From Ruminococcaceae bacterium UBA945 (GTDB lineage Bacteria > Bacillota > Clostridia > Oscillospirales > Acutalibacteraceae), in contig DBCZ01000065.1 in assembly GCA_002293315.1 (NCBI GenBank), forward strand, positions 28,861 through 49,244: a stretch of DNA of 20,384 bases. Reading direction: 5' to 3'. Positions 8,245 to 15,547 of the stretch are shown piece by piece (position 1 is the first letter of the stretch; each line of letters begins with the position of its first letter). The translations under genes were made by a program, and so were the position numbers. The notes under the pieces are model-generated. The model was not told where the DNA came from. It saw only the letters and a list, made by a program, of their open reading frames with translations, and ran no database searches.

Positions 8245-8364
8245 TCCGCAGAGCGTTCCCGCGGAAAGACTAACAATGAAGCGCCGCTTAACTAGTTTCG
8301 TTAAGGGACGGCGTAACGCGGCTTTGAATTCTGAAGGGTGCCAGAACCCTGCCGCGCTTGCGCC
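8245..8364 (-). other. Structured 5' leader upstream of the SLH protein gene
   Basis: Three nested or adjacent hairpins are visible. The largest spans 8310-8364: GGCG (8310-8313) pairs with 8361-8364, CGCGGC (8317-8322) with 8351-8356, and ATTCTG (8328-8333) with 8342-8347. A second pairs GCCG plus TTAAC (8283-8292) with GTTAA plus CGGC (8300-8312); its outer arm overlaps the outer arm of the first, so the two compete. A third is TCCGC 8245-8249 with 8261-8265. I tested by eye for the cyclic di-GMP riboswitch consensus and did not find it. No known RNA family is recognised. Confidence 0.45.
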
Positions 8365-8376
8365 GTATACAGGAGA

Positions 8377-8408
8377 AAAAGCGTCCGATGAAGGAGGCGG
8401 ACGCTTTT
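8377..8408 (-). terminator. Hairpin with T5 tract on the minus strand (second terminator or leader attenuator)
   Basis: An 11-bp stem, 8377-8387 with 8398-8408 and a 10-nt loop. On the minus strand the right arm ends GCTTTTT, giving a short U-tract. It lies 33 nt beyond the first terminator after the response regulator gene. It could be a back-up terminator or, if the extended -10 at 8417-8422 is used, a hairpin at the very start of the SLH gene leader. Confidence 0.6.
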
Positions 8409-8416
8409 CTGGAACA

Positions 8417-8425
8417 ATTATATCA
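8417..8425 (-). promoter_or_regulatory. Candidate extended -10 promoter for the SLH protein gene
   Basis: Read on the minus strand the bases are TGATATAAT, an extended -10 (TGn) with a perfect TATAAT hexamer. No good -35 lies at 16-18 bp, which extended -10 promoters can tolerate. It sits between two terminator-like hairpins, downstream of the response regulator, and would give a leader of about 200 nt. Confidence 0.4.
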
Positions 8426-8441
8426 AGAGGAGAAAGAAAAT

Positions 8442-8473
8442 CGCCCAACCTTAACAAAGATTAAGGTTGGGCG
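8442..8473 (-). terminator. Intrinsic terminator of the kinase-regulator operon
   Basis: A perfect 13-bp stem (8442-8454 with 8461-8473), six-base loop, beginning 16 bases after the response regulator stop. On the minus strand it is followed by ATTTTCTTTCT. Position, stem and U-rich tail are all typical. Confidence 0.85.
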
Positions 8474-8489
8474 ACGTATTTCGCTTTTC

Positions 8490-9173
8490 TCATATTATTA
8501 CAATTCTGTATCCTTTGCCCCGCTCCTGCTCGATGTCTATGCACTGCCTCCTCCCTGCGTCGTGAAGATACAGCTTCTTTCGCAAGCCGGATATATGCAC
8601 GTACAATGCGCGGATATCCTCACCGGCGTCAAGGCCGGAAGCTTTACGATATAATTCCCGTGCCGTGAGAAAATTGCCCGGTTTTGCGGCAAGTGCAAGC
8701 AGGATTTTATACTCCATCGGCTTAAGCGAAATATCTTTCCCCTCGCGCAGGACGCGGTTCGCGTTATGGTCAAATGTGAATTCTCCGATTTGCTCCGGCA
8801 GCTTCGGCGCGGTCTCGGGATTATGCCTCAGGTTCGCAAGCTCTTTGCCTATGCGAGAAACCCTCGGCGGCTTTCTCACATAGCCCGAAGCATACAGCCG
8901 AAAGGCCTCACCCATATACCTGGCGTACCCCGTGACGAAGATAATGTTTATATCGGGCTTCATCTTGACGAGCAGCTTCGCCAGCTCAAGGCCGCTCACA
9001 TCCCCCATTTCGATGTCAAGGAAAGCGACGTCAACCGGTTGCTCTTCAGCATATGTGTACGCGTCCCTCACATTTGAGAAGCACGCCGGAACCTCTCCGG
9101 GCGCTGCCTTTTGGATTGCCTTCTTCATCAGTGACAAAGCAGCCGGCTCATCGTCCACAACCATTATATTCAT
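8490..9173 (-). CDS. Response regulator: LytTR-like receiver with OmpR-type winged helix
   Basis: A 227-residue two-component regulator. The receiver domain (1-115) has the acidic pair Asp7/Asp8, phosphoacceptor Asp53 in FLDIEM, Thr81 and Lys101 in KPP, so it should be phosphorylatable. The C-terminal domain (about 130-227) has the OmpR/PhoB winged-helix pattern: LKPMEYKILLAL, a recognition-helix region ending YVHISGLRKKL, and the GKGYRIV hairpin. The receiver's wording (LDIEMGDVSGLELA, TGYARYMGEAF) is that of LytTR/AgrA-type regulators, so the protein joins features of two classes. ATG 9173 is chosen because it has GAGGAGG seven bases upstream and gives a normal receiver start; the frame is open for 29 more codons upstream. 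Its ATG overlaps the kinase stop (ATGA), so translation is coupled to its cognate kinase. Targets unknown. Confidence 0.88.
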   Translation of the reverse strand: MNIMVVDDEPAALSLMKKAIQKAAPGEVPACFSNVRDAYTYAEEQPVDVAFLDIEMGDVSGLELAKLLVKMKPDINIIFVTGYARYMGEAFRLYASGYVRKPPRVSRIGKELANLRHNPETAPKLPEQIGEFTFDHNANRVLREGKDISLKPMEYKILLALAAKPGNFLTARELYRKASGLDAGEDIRALYVHISGLRKKLYLHDAGRRQCIDIEQERGKGYRIVII

Positions 9174-10471
9174 TCTGGCGCCTCCTCGGAATTCGGAATT
9201 GTGATAACTGCTTTTGTGCCTTTGCCCGGCGCGCTTATTATCTCCAGCGTTCCGCCGCACATGGCTTTCAGGCGCTCTCGCACGTTTTCAATGCCGATAT
9301 GGATACGCTCGTCACCAATGGGTCCGGTTAAATCAAAGCCGGCGCCGTTGTCCTCAACTATGATAATATGCGCGTTTTCCGCGCTCCTTGAGCGGATTGC
9401 AACGGTGCCATTGCCACTCTTCTTCATTATGCCGTGCCGCACGGCATTTTCCGCCATCGGCTGAACGCTAAGCGGAGGAACAGGGAAATCCAAAGCTTCA
9501 ATATCAAAGACAAGGTTCAGCTTATCCCCGAAGCGAAGCTTTTCAAGCAAGAGATATGTCTCAACATGCTCCAGCTCGTCCTCAAACGGAATCATTCTCT
9601 TCTGCGTGACGGATTCAAGGTTGCCGCGCAGGTAATGGGCGAAATCATTGACAGCTGTCTTCGTTTTCTCAATGTCCACATCGCATAGGTCTTCTATGGC
9701 AGAAAGAGAGTTATAAAGGAAATGCGGCTGGATTTGGCTCAGCATAACTGAGATACGGCTCTCGCCGAGTTCAATCTCTTGCTTAAGAATTTGCTGTTTA
9801 AGCTCCAGCTGGATATTCACATATATCAGAAACAAGGAGATTGTGCCGCCAAGGTAGGTAAGCCATATATCAGGGTTGATATATTCAATGAAAAGACCAA
9901 GCAGCGGGATAAGCATATATGCCAGCAGCGATGTCCATTCTCTTGCCTTGATTTTCTGCCTCTTCACTGTTCTTAATGTCACGGCTATCATCATAATGAC
10001 AACCAAAATAGGTATTGCTGACGCCGCTTGTATGAAGTCTTGCTCATATCGTGCTTGTTCGTCCAAAAAACCATGCAGCACCGCGTCCGATAGAATTACG
10101 AGCGGGATGTTCAGCACGTATATGCACGCCATTATGATAAACGGCTTCCTTGAAATCGGGCGGTCATCCTTTGAGGAAAGGAATTCATGGAGATATATGC
10201 AAAATACGGCAAAGTATATGCCGGCAATCAGATAGTCTGCCAAGCCGACTATCACCTGAAGAATGTTTGGCAAATTGCTCTCAACATCAACTAAAAAGTC
10301 ATAAAAAAGCTCTGCAAAACTACCTGTAAAACTGAGGATGAGCATAGCAATAAAAAGGCGGTTTATTCTGACGTTGAATCTCCCGCCGAGAATCGCGCCC
10401 ACAAGCAAAAGAGCGCTTATCAGCATTGCGCAGGCGTTACTGGCAATGGTTACAATGTGTGCTAACGTCAA
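9170..10471 (-). CDS. LytS-type membrane sensor histidine kinase
   Basis: A 433-residue inner-membrane kinase. Residues about 8-222 contain six or seven hydrophobic segments with short loops and no obvious extracellular sensor domain, suggesting sensing within or at the membrane. A short helix (about 223-245) leads to the His_kinase domain with phosphoacceptor His250 in QIQPHFLYNSL. The ATPase domain follows, with the N-box QPMAENAVRHG (Asn342), the EDNGAGFD G1 box (Asp374) and the HIGIENVRERL G2 region. These are the marks of the LytS/YehU group. The start is TTG at 10471, preceded by AAAGGTGGGG; ATG at residue 16 is less likely because it would cut the first helix. It precedes and overlaps the response regulator gene and has its own promoter. 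The signal is unknown. Confidence 0.9.
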   Translation of the reverse strand: MTLAHIVTIASNACAMLISALLLVGAILGGRFNVRINRLFIAMLILSFTGSFAELFYDFLVDVESNLPNILQVIVGLADYLIAGIYFAVFCIYLHEFLSSKDDRPISRKPFIIMACIYVLNIPLVILSDAVLHGFLDEQARYEQDFIQAASAIPILVVIMMIAVTLRTVKRQKIKAREWTSLLAYMLIPLLGLFIEYINPDIWLTYLGGTISLFLIYVNIQLELKQQILKQEIELGESRISVMLSQIQPHFLYNSLSAIEDLCDVDIEKTKTAVNDFAHYLRGNLESVTQKRMIPFEDELEHVETYLLLEKLRFGDKLNLVFDIEALDFPVPPLSVQPMAENAVRHGIMKKSGNGTVAIRSRSAENAHIIIVEDNGAGFDLTGPIGDERIHIGIENVRERLKAMCGGTLEIISAPGKGTKAVITIPNSEEAPE

Positions 10472-10500
10472 CTTGCTTCCCCACCTTTCTCTGCTTTTTC

Positions 10501-10529
10501 AGTATAGCACGAATCCTGCGTGTGCACAA
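10501..10529 (-). promoter_or_regulatory. Promoter of the kinase-regulator operon
   Basis: On the minus strand TTGTGC (10524-10529) and TATACT (10501-10506) are 17 bp apart, with TGC directly before the -10 (extended -10). The start site would lie about 23 nt before the TTG start codon. The palindrome TGTGCACA (10521-10528) overlaps the -35. Confidence 0.6.
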
Positions 10530-10556
10530 TCAGAGGGATACGTTATGCCCGCAGTC

Positions 10557-11132
10557 TCATTCGTAAACTGACATTATCCCCTCAAACAGCAGCTTCGTCA
10601 TAAGTGCAGCCACCTCCACGGGGGTCTCAGTGCAGCCGTCTTCCAGCCATTTGCGGATTATGCTGACATAGCCGGAAATCGCAAAGGTTTCAAGGTATGC
10701 CGCGGCGCGCTCGCCCACCTGCCTGCCCTGGCTCATCTCCTGTAAGGATTTCTGTTGGGCTATCTGCATCAGCGAATTCATGAACGACGGGTCTCCGTGC
10801 TCGCTTAAAAGCGCCTTCACAAGCGAACGGTTCTCCTTGGCGTATTCCAGAACCTTCACGAGAATCGGCAGGAAAAGCTCTGACTGCTGCTGAATGTTAG
10901 ACTTCATCAAGTCTTCGGTGAAGTCTTCAAGCACGCTCTGCTCAACCTGCTTCAAAAGGTCATATTGGTCTTTATAATGTGCGTAGAAGGTGCTGCGGTT
11001 GACGTCTGCGTGCTCGCAGAGCATCTTAACCGAGATTTTCGAAATCGGGTATATTTCCGAAAGCTCAATCAGGCTTTCGCGGATGGCCTGCTTCGTCAGG
11101 CGCACCCGCCTGTCTTCACGTTTATTATCCAT
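10557..11132 (-). CDS. TetR/AcrR-family transcriptional regulator
   Basis: A 191-residue DNA-binding protein. The N-terminal helix-turn-helix (about 10-57) shows the TetR pattern: RLTKQAIRESLIELSE, then ISVKMLCEHADVNRSTFYAHYKDQYDLL. The rest is an alpha-helical ligand and dimer domain with no clear identity. ATG 11132 has AGAGGT seven bases upstream. It is divergent from the ABC exporter genes, with a 168-bp shared region carrying a strong exporter promoter and a palindrome over its -35. Repression of the exporter, relieved by a small molecule, is the usual arrangement for this layout and is inferred, not shown. The next gene downstream, the kinase, has its own promoter 85 bp away. Confidence 0.9.
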   Translation of the reverse strand: MDNKREDRRVRLTKQAIRESLIELSEIYPISKISVKMLCEHADVNRSTFYAHYKDQYDLLKQVEQSVLEDFTEDLMKSNIQQQSELFLPILVKVLEYAKENRSLVKALLSEHGDPSFMNSLMQIAQQKSLQEMSQGRQVGERAAAYLETFAISGYVSIIRKWLEDGCTETPVEVAALMTKLLFEGIMSVYE

Positions 11133-11218
11133 TTATTACCTCTTTGTAAACTTTCGGTGACAATCCAACATAAGCGTTCTTTATTGTAGGAAATCAAACA
11201 GTTTTCCGCAGTTTATCG

Positions 11219-11248
11219 GTTGAATATCAACGCTGTGTACATTATAAT
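11219..11248 (+). promoter_or_regulatory. Strong promoter of the ABC exporter with palindrome over the -35
   Basis: TTGAAT (11220-11225), a 17-bp spacer and a perfect TATAAT (11243-11248). GTTGA-ATA-TCAAC (11219-11231) is an inverted repeat covering the -35, and ACATATGT (11249-11256) is an eight-base palindrome at the expected start site. Either could be an operator for the divergent TetR protein. Confidence 0.75.
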
Positions 11249-11300
11249 ACATATGTGTAGAAAACACAACAGTATGTTGGATAAAATATACGGAGATTCT

Positions 11301-12002
11301 ATGGCTTATATCGAATTCAAAAATGTGAAAAAGGAATATGGCGCAGGCGAGGGCGCCATTCACGCTTTGACGGGCGCTGATTTCTGCGTTGAAAAGGGAG
11401 AGCTGGCGATAATCCTGGGTGCTTCCGGTGCGGGAAAAACCACAGCGCTGAACATTTTGGGCGGCATGGATACCGTCACCTCGGGCGAGGTTGTAGTGGA
11501 CGGCGAGAAGATTACCTGTGACAGCAAGAAGCAGCTTGTGAATTACCGCAGGCTTGACATCGGCTTTGTCTTCCAGTTTTACAACCTTGTGCCGAACCTC
11601 ACCGCGCTTGAAAATGTGGAGCTTGCGGCGCAGATACGCGCAGATTCGCTTGACGCCGCCGAGGTGCTGGAGAAGGTGGGGCTTTCAGAGCGCAAGAATA
11701 ATTTCCCCGCACAGCTTTCCGGCGGAGAACAGCAACGCGTTTCCATCGCGCGGGCGCTTGCAAAAAGCCCGAAGCTGCTTCTCTGTGACGAGCCCACCGG
11801 CGCGCTCGACGACGCCACAGGCAGGCAGATTCTTCAGCTTTTGCTTGACACCTGCCGCGAAGACGGCATAACCGTAATCATCATAACGCATAACTCTGCA
11901 CTCGCTCCTATGGCGGACCGAGTGATTCGCTTCAGGAACGGCAAAGTTACAGACATAATTAAGAATGAAAACCCCACGCCTATTTCAGAGATTGAGTGGT
12001 GA
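11301..12002 (+). CDS. ABC transporter ATP-binding protein (MacB/LolD-like)
   Basis: A 233-residue cytoplasmic ATPase that should power the FtsX-like permease encoded next. All nucleotide-binding motifs are present: Walker A GASGAGKTT (40-48), Q-loop Gln92, signature LSGGEQQR (139-146), Walker B LLLCDEP (159-165) and H-loop His197. Spacing and the FVFQFYNLVPNLTALENV stretch are typical of the MacB/LolD/FtsE group. The frame is open from TTG 11220, but that lies on the promoter itself; ATG 11301 with CGGAG nine bases before it gives the standard MAYIEFKNV N-terminus. Its stop is four bases before the preferred permease start. It is probably controlled by the divergent TetR gene. Confidence 0.95.
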   Translation: MAYIEFKNVKKEYGAGEGAIHALTGADFCVEKGELAIILGASGAGKTTALNILGGMDTVTSGEVVVDGEKITCDSKKQLVNYRRLDIGFVFQFYNLVPNLTALENVELAAQIRADSLDAAEVLEKVGLSERKNNFPAQLSGGEQQRVSIARALAKSPKLLLCDEPTGALDDATGRQILQLLLDTCREDGITVIIITHNSALAPMADRVIRFRNGKVTDIIKNENPTPISEIEW

Positions 12003-12006
12003 TGAA

Positions 12007-15000
12007 TTGAAGGCATACAGCAAGGATATTTTCCGCAGTATCTGGCGGACTAAAAAGCGGTTTTTCTCTCTGCTGATAATCGTTATGCTCGGAATCGCCG
12101 TGCTCACCGGAATTTTCGCCACCTGCCAGAATATGTATTACTCCGCGGATAAATTCTATGACGAGCAGCGGCTGTATGATATACGCGTGCTTTCAACGCT
12201 CGGCTTAACCGATGAGGACATCGCCGCGCTGGAAAACGTAACCGGCGTGAGCGGTGTTGACGGCGGCTACAGCGAAGACGTCAAGGTTCTGATTGACGGC
12301 ACAGAGTATTCCTCTGCCATGACGGTGCTGAGCGACAACGGGCTGAATCAGCCGTATGTATTTGACGGAAAGCTGCCTGAAAGCGGCGATGAAATCGCCG
12401 TCACGCAGAAATATCTCGATTATTCGGGCAAAGGGCTCGGCGATATGCTTGAGATTGAAGAAGGCCTCGGCGAAGAAGAAGCGCCGGCCTTCCCCGAAAG
12501 CGAGTATAAAATTACGGCTTTGGTGCTTGACCCGCAGGATATAAACAGCAGTGAAGCCGGTTTTCGTTCATCGAACGCAACCGACTTTGTTTTCTTCGTT
12601 GCGCAAAGCGCGGCAAGTCATGATATTTACACCTCTATTTATCTCACGCTCTCCGGCGCGGCCGAGCTGGATTGCTACTCAGATGAATACTCCGCGCACG
12701 TGAATGCTGCGATAGATAAAATTGAGAGCGAAATCATGCGGCAGCGCGAGGAAGCGCGCTATAATGCCGTAATCGGTGAGGCGCTTGAAAAGGTTACAGA
12801 TGCCGAAAATGAAATGGACGAAGAGTTCGCCGAGGCAGATACGGAGCTTGCCGACGCATGGGATGAAATCGAAAAAGCAAAACAGGAGCTTCTCGACGGC
12901 GAAGCGGAGCTTACAGAAGAAGAGAAAACCGCCCTTCAGAAGCTCAGCGACGCGGCAGCTCTGCTTGAAAACGGCAAGGCCGAGCTATTATCCTCCGAAG
13001 CCGAGCTGAAAAAAGCCGAGGCCGAGCTTCAGGCGGGTGAGGCGGAGCTTCTCGCGGGCGAGGCGAAGCTTCGGGAAAACAAAGAAAAGCTCGCGGCGGA
13101 AAAAGCCGCGGCGATGGCTGAATTAGCCGCCGCCGAGGCTCAGCTGAATGCCAAGCAGAGTGAACTGTATGCGCAGATTGACGCGGCTAATTCAAATATG
13201 CTCATGCTGAAGACCGCGTTTGGGGATAGCTGGCCTGAAGCAGAATGGGGAAATCTTGCCGCCTCCGCCGCTTCGGTCACGGCGGGAATGCTTGCGGAGA
13301 ACCCGACTTCTGCGCCGGACATTTCAGCCGTTGCATCCGCCACAGTGGCGGAGCAAAACGCTTTGGCGGCGGCAATCATTGGTTTACCGAACCCTGAGCT
13401 GCAGGCGATGACGGAAAATTGCATCTCCGCCGCCATCGGCATGGGTATCGTCAATGGCAGCCGGCAAGTTTTGAGTGCCCAAATATCCGCCCTTGAAGAG
13501 CAGAAAGCTGCGGCGACGGAGGCCTTTGCCAAGGCGGAAATTGAAATCGCACAGGCAGAGGCTCAGCTTAATGCCTCAAGGATAACAATTTCCGCCGGAA
13601 AGACCGAGCTTGAAGCCGGGCGGCGGGAGATTGCGGCGGGACGGGCGCGGATTGCGAACAGCGAAGCCGAGCTTCAGCGCGAGAAAACCTCGGCGCTTGA
13701 AAAGCTTGCCAGAGCGTGGGCGGATTTAGCCGCCGGAAAAGAAAAGCTTGCCGACGGTGAGGCAGAGTTCATCAAAAACGAGCGTGAGTATGCGGATAAA
13801 AAGGCCGAGGCCGAGGAGGAAATTGCCGAGGCCTATGCCGAAATAGAGGATATTGATATGGCTCAGTGGTACGTTCAGGACCGCTCTGCTATATCAAGCT
13901 TTTCGAGCATGAAGGACGACGTCAGCTCAATTGAAGCCGTCGGAAACATCTTCCCTGTCATTTTCCTAATCGTCGCGGTGCTCATAAGCCTCACGACGAT
14001 GACGCGCATGGTCGAGGAGGACAGAGGGCTAATCGGCACATATATGGCGCTGGGCTTCGGCGGGCGCACAATTTACAGGAAATATTGGATTTATGCGCTT
14101 CTCGCGTGCGTAATCGGTGGGTTGCTCGGCAGCTTAGTCGGCTTCGTTTTTATGCCGGAGTTCCTTTACACTATTCTTGGCAACCTTTATACCATACCTG
14201 TTTTCTATCTGAGATACGAGTTCATATACGGCATAGGCGGCATAGTTTTCTTTGCGGCTTGCATTGTGACGGCCACTCTTCTCACATGCAGGGGCGAGCT
14301 TAAGCACATGCCCGCCATACTCATGCGCCCAAAAGCGCCCGGCGAAGGCTCTCGCGTTTTGCTAGAGAAAGCTCCGATTATCTGGAATAGGCTTAAGTTC
14401 CTCAACAAGGTCACCGTGCGCAATCTCTTTCGCTATAAGAAACGCCTCTTCATGACTATCATCGGCATAATGGGCTGCACGGGGCTTGTGCTGACAGGCT
14501 TCGCGATAAAAGACACTGTCACCGATTTAATGCCGAAGCAGTATGATATAATCAATCATTATGATTTGCTTGCCGTCACGAATGACGACGATAACGCCGA
14601 GCTCGTTGATATAATCGCGGGAGAAGCCATGGAGGAATATATTAACCTGCGCATAGATAATATCAAGATGCTGAATAAACGCGGCGCAGGAGAAAACGTT
14701 CAGCTCATTGTCGTGCCGGAAAATGCCGAGCTTGGCGGCTATATCAATCTCATGTCACTGTATCACCGCAAGCTGGAGCTTACGGATGAGGGAGTTTATC
14801 TCACCAGAAATGCGGCGGAGCTTCTCGGCATAAATGCCGGTGACCGAGCCGTGCTTCAGCAGATGACGCTTGACCGTTATAATGTGCAAATATGCGAAAT
14901 CGTCAAGAATTACCTCGGCAACTATGTGTATATCACACAAGCCCTCTACGAAGAGCTGATTGGCGAATATAAGCCGAATGCGGTTTTGGGCAATCTCTCG

Positions 15001-15516
15001 GCCTCCGTCTCCGACCAGGGCCGGTATGCCGAGGATTTGCTCAGCCATGATATTGTGCTTACCTCCGTAAGCACCACCGCGCTGAAGGCGGATTTCTCCG
15101 AGAACTTCACGCTGATGAACTCAGTGGTCTATGTCTTCATCTTCTTTGCGGCAGGGTTGGCGTTCGTGGTTCTCTTCACGCTTGCGAACACGAATATTTC
15201 AGAGCGTGAAAGAGAGCTAGCCACGATAAAGGTGCTCGGCTTCTTTGACAGAGAGGTGCATTCATATGTGAACAAGGAAACCTTGCTCCTAACTGTCATC
15301 GGTGTTCTCGCCGGCTTACCTTTCGGCTATCTTCTGAGCGTTCTGCTTACAAACGCGCTCAAAATGCCGTCGATATACTTCGCCGTTGCGATTTACCCGC
15401 TGAGCTTCGTGCTTGCAAGCGTAATCTCCTTCTGCTTCGCAATCGTTGTTAACCTCATGACGAACAGAACTCTCGATAAGGTTGACATGGTCGAAGCACT
15501 CAAAAGTGTGGAATAA
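12007..15516 (+). CDS. Very large FtsX/MacB-like ABC permease with extracellular coiled coils
   Basis: A 1169-residue membrane protein with two FtsX-type halves. TM1 is at about 19-38, followed by an extracellular domain to about 640. The first FtsX core has TM2-4 (646-761); a second unit has TM5 (813-833), another extracellular domain, and TM6-8 (1037-1149). The first extracellular domain holds two long heptad coiled coils (about 232-396 and 491-618) rich in Ala, Glu and Lys, separated by about 95 non-coiled residues; they may form an antiparallel hairpin. Such proteins act in mechanotransmission or export rather than import. TTG 12007 is preferred because it gives MKAYSKDIFRSI and avoids overlap; ATG 11965 is the alternative, overlapping the ATPase gene by 38 nt. 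Neither has a good ribosome binding site. The cargo is unknown. Confidence 0.9.
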   Translation: MKAYSKDIFRSIWRTKKRFFSLLIIVMLGIAVLTGIFATCQNMYYSADKFYDEQRLYDIRVLSTLGLTDEDIAALENVTGVSGVDGGYSEDVKVLIDGTEYSSAMTVLSDNGLNQPYVFDGKLPESGDEIAVTQKYLDYSGKGLGDMLEIEEGLGEEEAPAFPESEYKITALVLDPQDINSSEAGFRSSNATDFVFFVAQSAASHDIYTSIYLTLSGAAELDCYSDEYSAHVNAAIDKIESEIMRQREEARYNAVIGEALEKVTDAENEMDEEFAEADTELADAWDEIEKAKQELLDGEAELTEEEKTALQKLSDAAALLENGKAELLSSEAELKKAEAELQAGEAELLAGEAKLRENKEKLAAEKAAAMAELAAAEAQLNAKQSELYAQIDAANSNMLMLKTAFGDSWPEAEWGNLAASAASVTAGMLAENPTSAPDISAVASATVAEQNALAAAIIGLPNPELQAMTENCISAAIGMGIVNGSRQVLSAQISALEEQKAAATEAFAKAEIEIAQAEAQLNASRITISAGKTELEAGRREIAAGRARIANSEAELQREKTSALEKLARAWADLAAGKEKLADGEAEFIKNEREYADKKAEAEEEIAEAYAEIEDIDMAQWYVQDRSAISSFSSMKDDVSSIEAVGNIFPVIFLIVAVLISLTTMTRMVEEDRGLIGTYMALGFGGRTIYRKYWIYALLACVIGGLLGSLVGFVFMPEFLYTILGNLYTIPVFYLRYEFIYGIGGIVFFAACIVTATLLTCRGELKHMPAILMRPKAPGEGSRVLLEKAPIIWNRLKFLNKVTVRNLFRYKKRLFMTIIGIMGCTGLVLTGFAIKDTVTDLMPKQYDIINHYDLLAVTNDDDNAELVDIIAGEAMEEYINLRIDNIKMLNKRGAGENVQLIVVPENAELGGYINLMSLYHRKLELTDEGVYLTRNAAELLGINAGDRAVLQQMTLDRYNVQICEIVKNYLGNYVYITQALYEELIGEYKPNAVLGNLSASVSDQGRYAEDLLSHDIVLTSVSTTALKADFSENFTLMNSVVYVFIFFAAGLAFVVLFTLANTNISERERELATIKVLGFFDREVHSYVNKETLLLTVIGVLAGLPFGYLLSVLLTNALKMPSIYFAVAIYPLSFVLASVISFCFAIVVNLMTNRTLDKVDMVEALKSVE

Positions 15517-15547
15517 AGAAGCGGCTACCAGAGGTAGCCGCTTCTTT
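15515..15547. terminator. Bidirectional terminator between permease and RCC1 gene A
   Basis: A perfect 15-bp stem (15515-15529 with 15533-15547), loop AGA, with CTTCTTTT on the plus side and TTCTTTATT on the minus side. It overlaps the last bases of both convergent stop codons, so one element serves both genes. Confidence 0.85.

Noticed and set aside
8210..8376. A cyclic di-GMP class I riboswitch before the SLH gene
   Set aside because: Expected because such switches precede surface proteins in clostridia, but the conserved GCAAACC and GACGCAAAGC elements are absent.
8358..8654. Plus-strand open frames over the leader and response regulator end
   Set aside because: They cross two terminator hairpins and run antisense to the response regulator; no homology is recognised.
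9174..9260. A 29-residue N-terminal extension of the response regulator
   Set aside because: It lies inside the kinase gene, has no ribosome binding site, and the ATG at 9173 with GAGGAGG gives a standard receiver start.
11220..11300. TTG start 27 codons upstream for the ABC ATPase
   Set aside because: It overlaps the -35 and -10 boxes, so the codon would not be transcribed; the added residues resemble no ATPase N-terminus.
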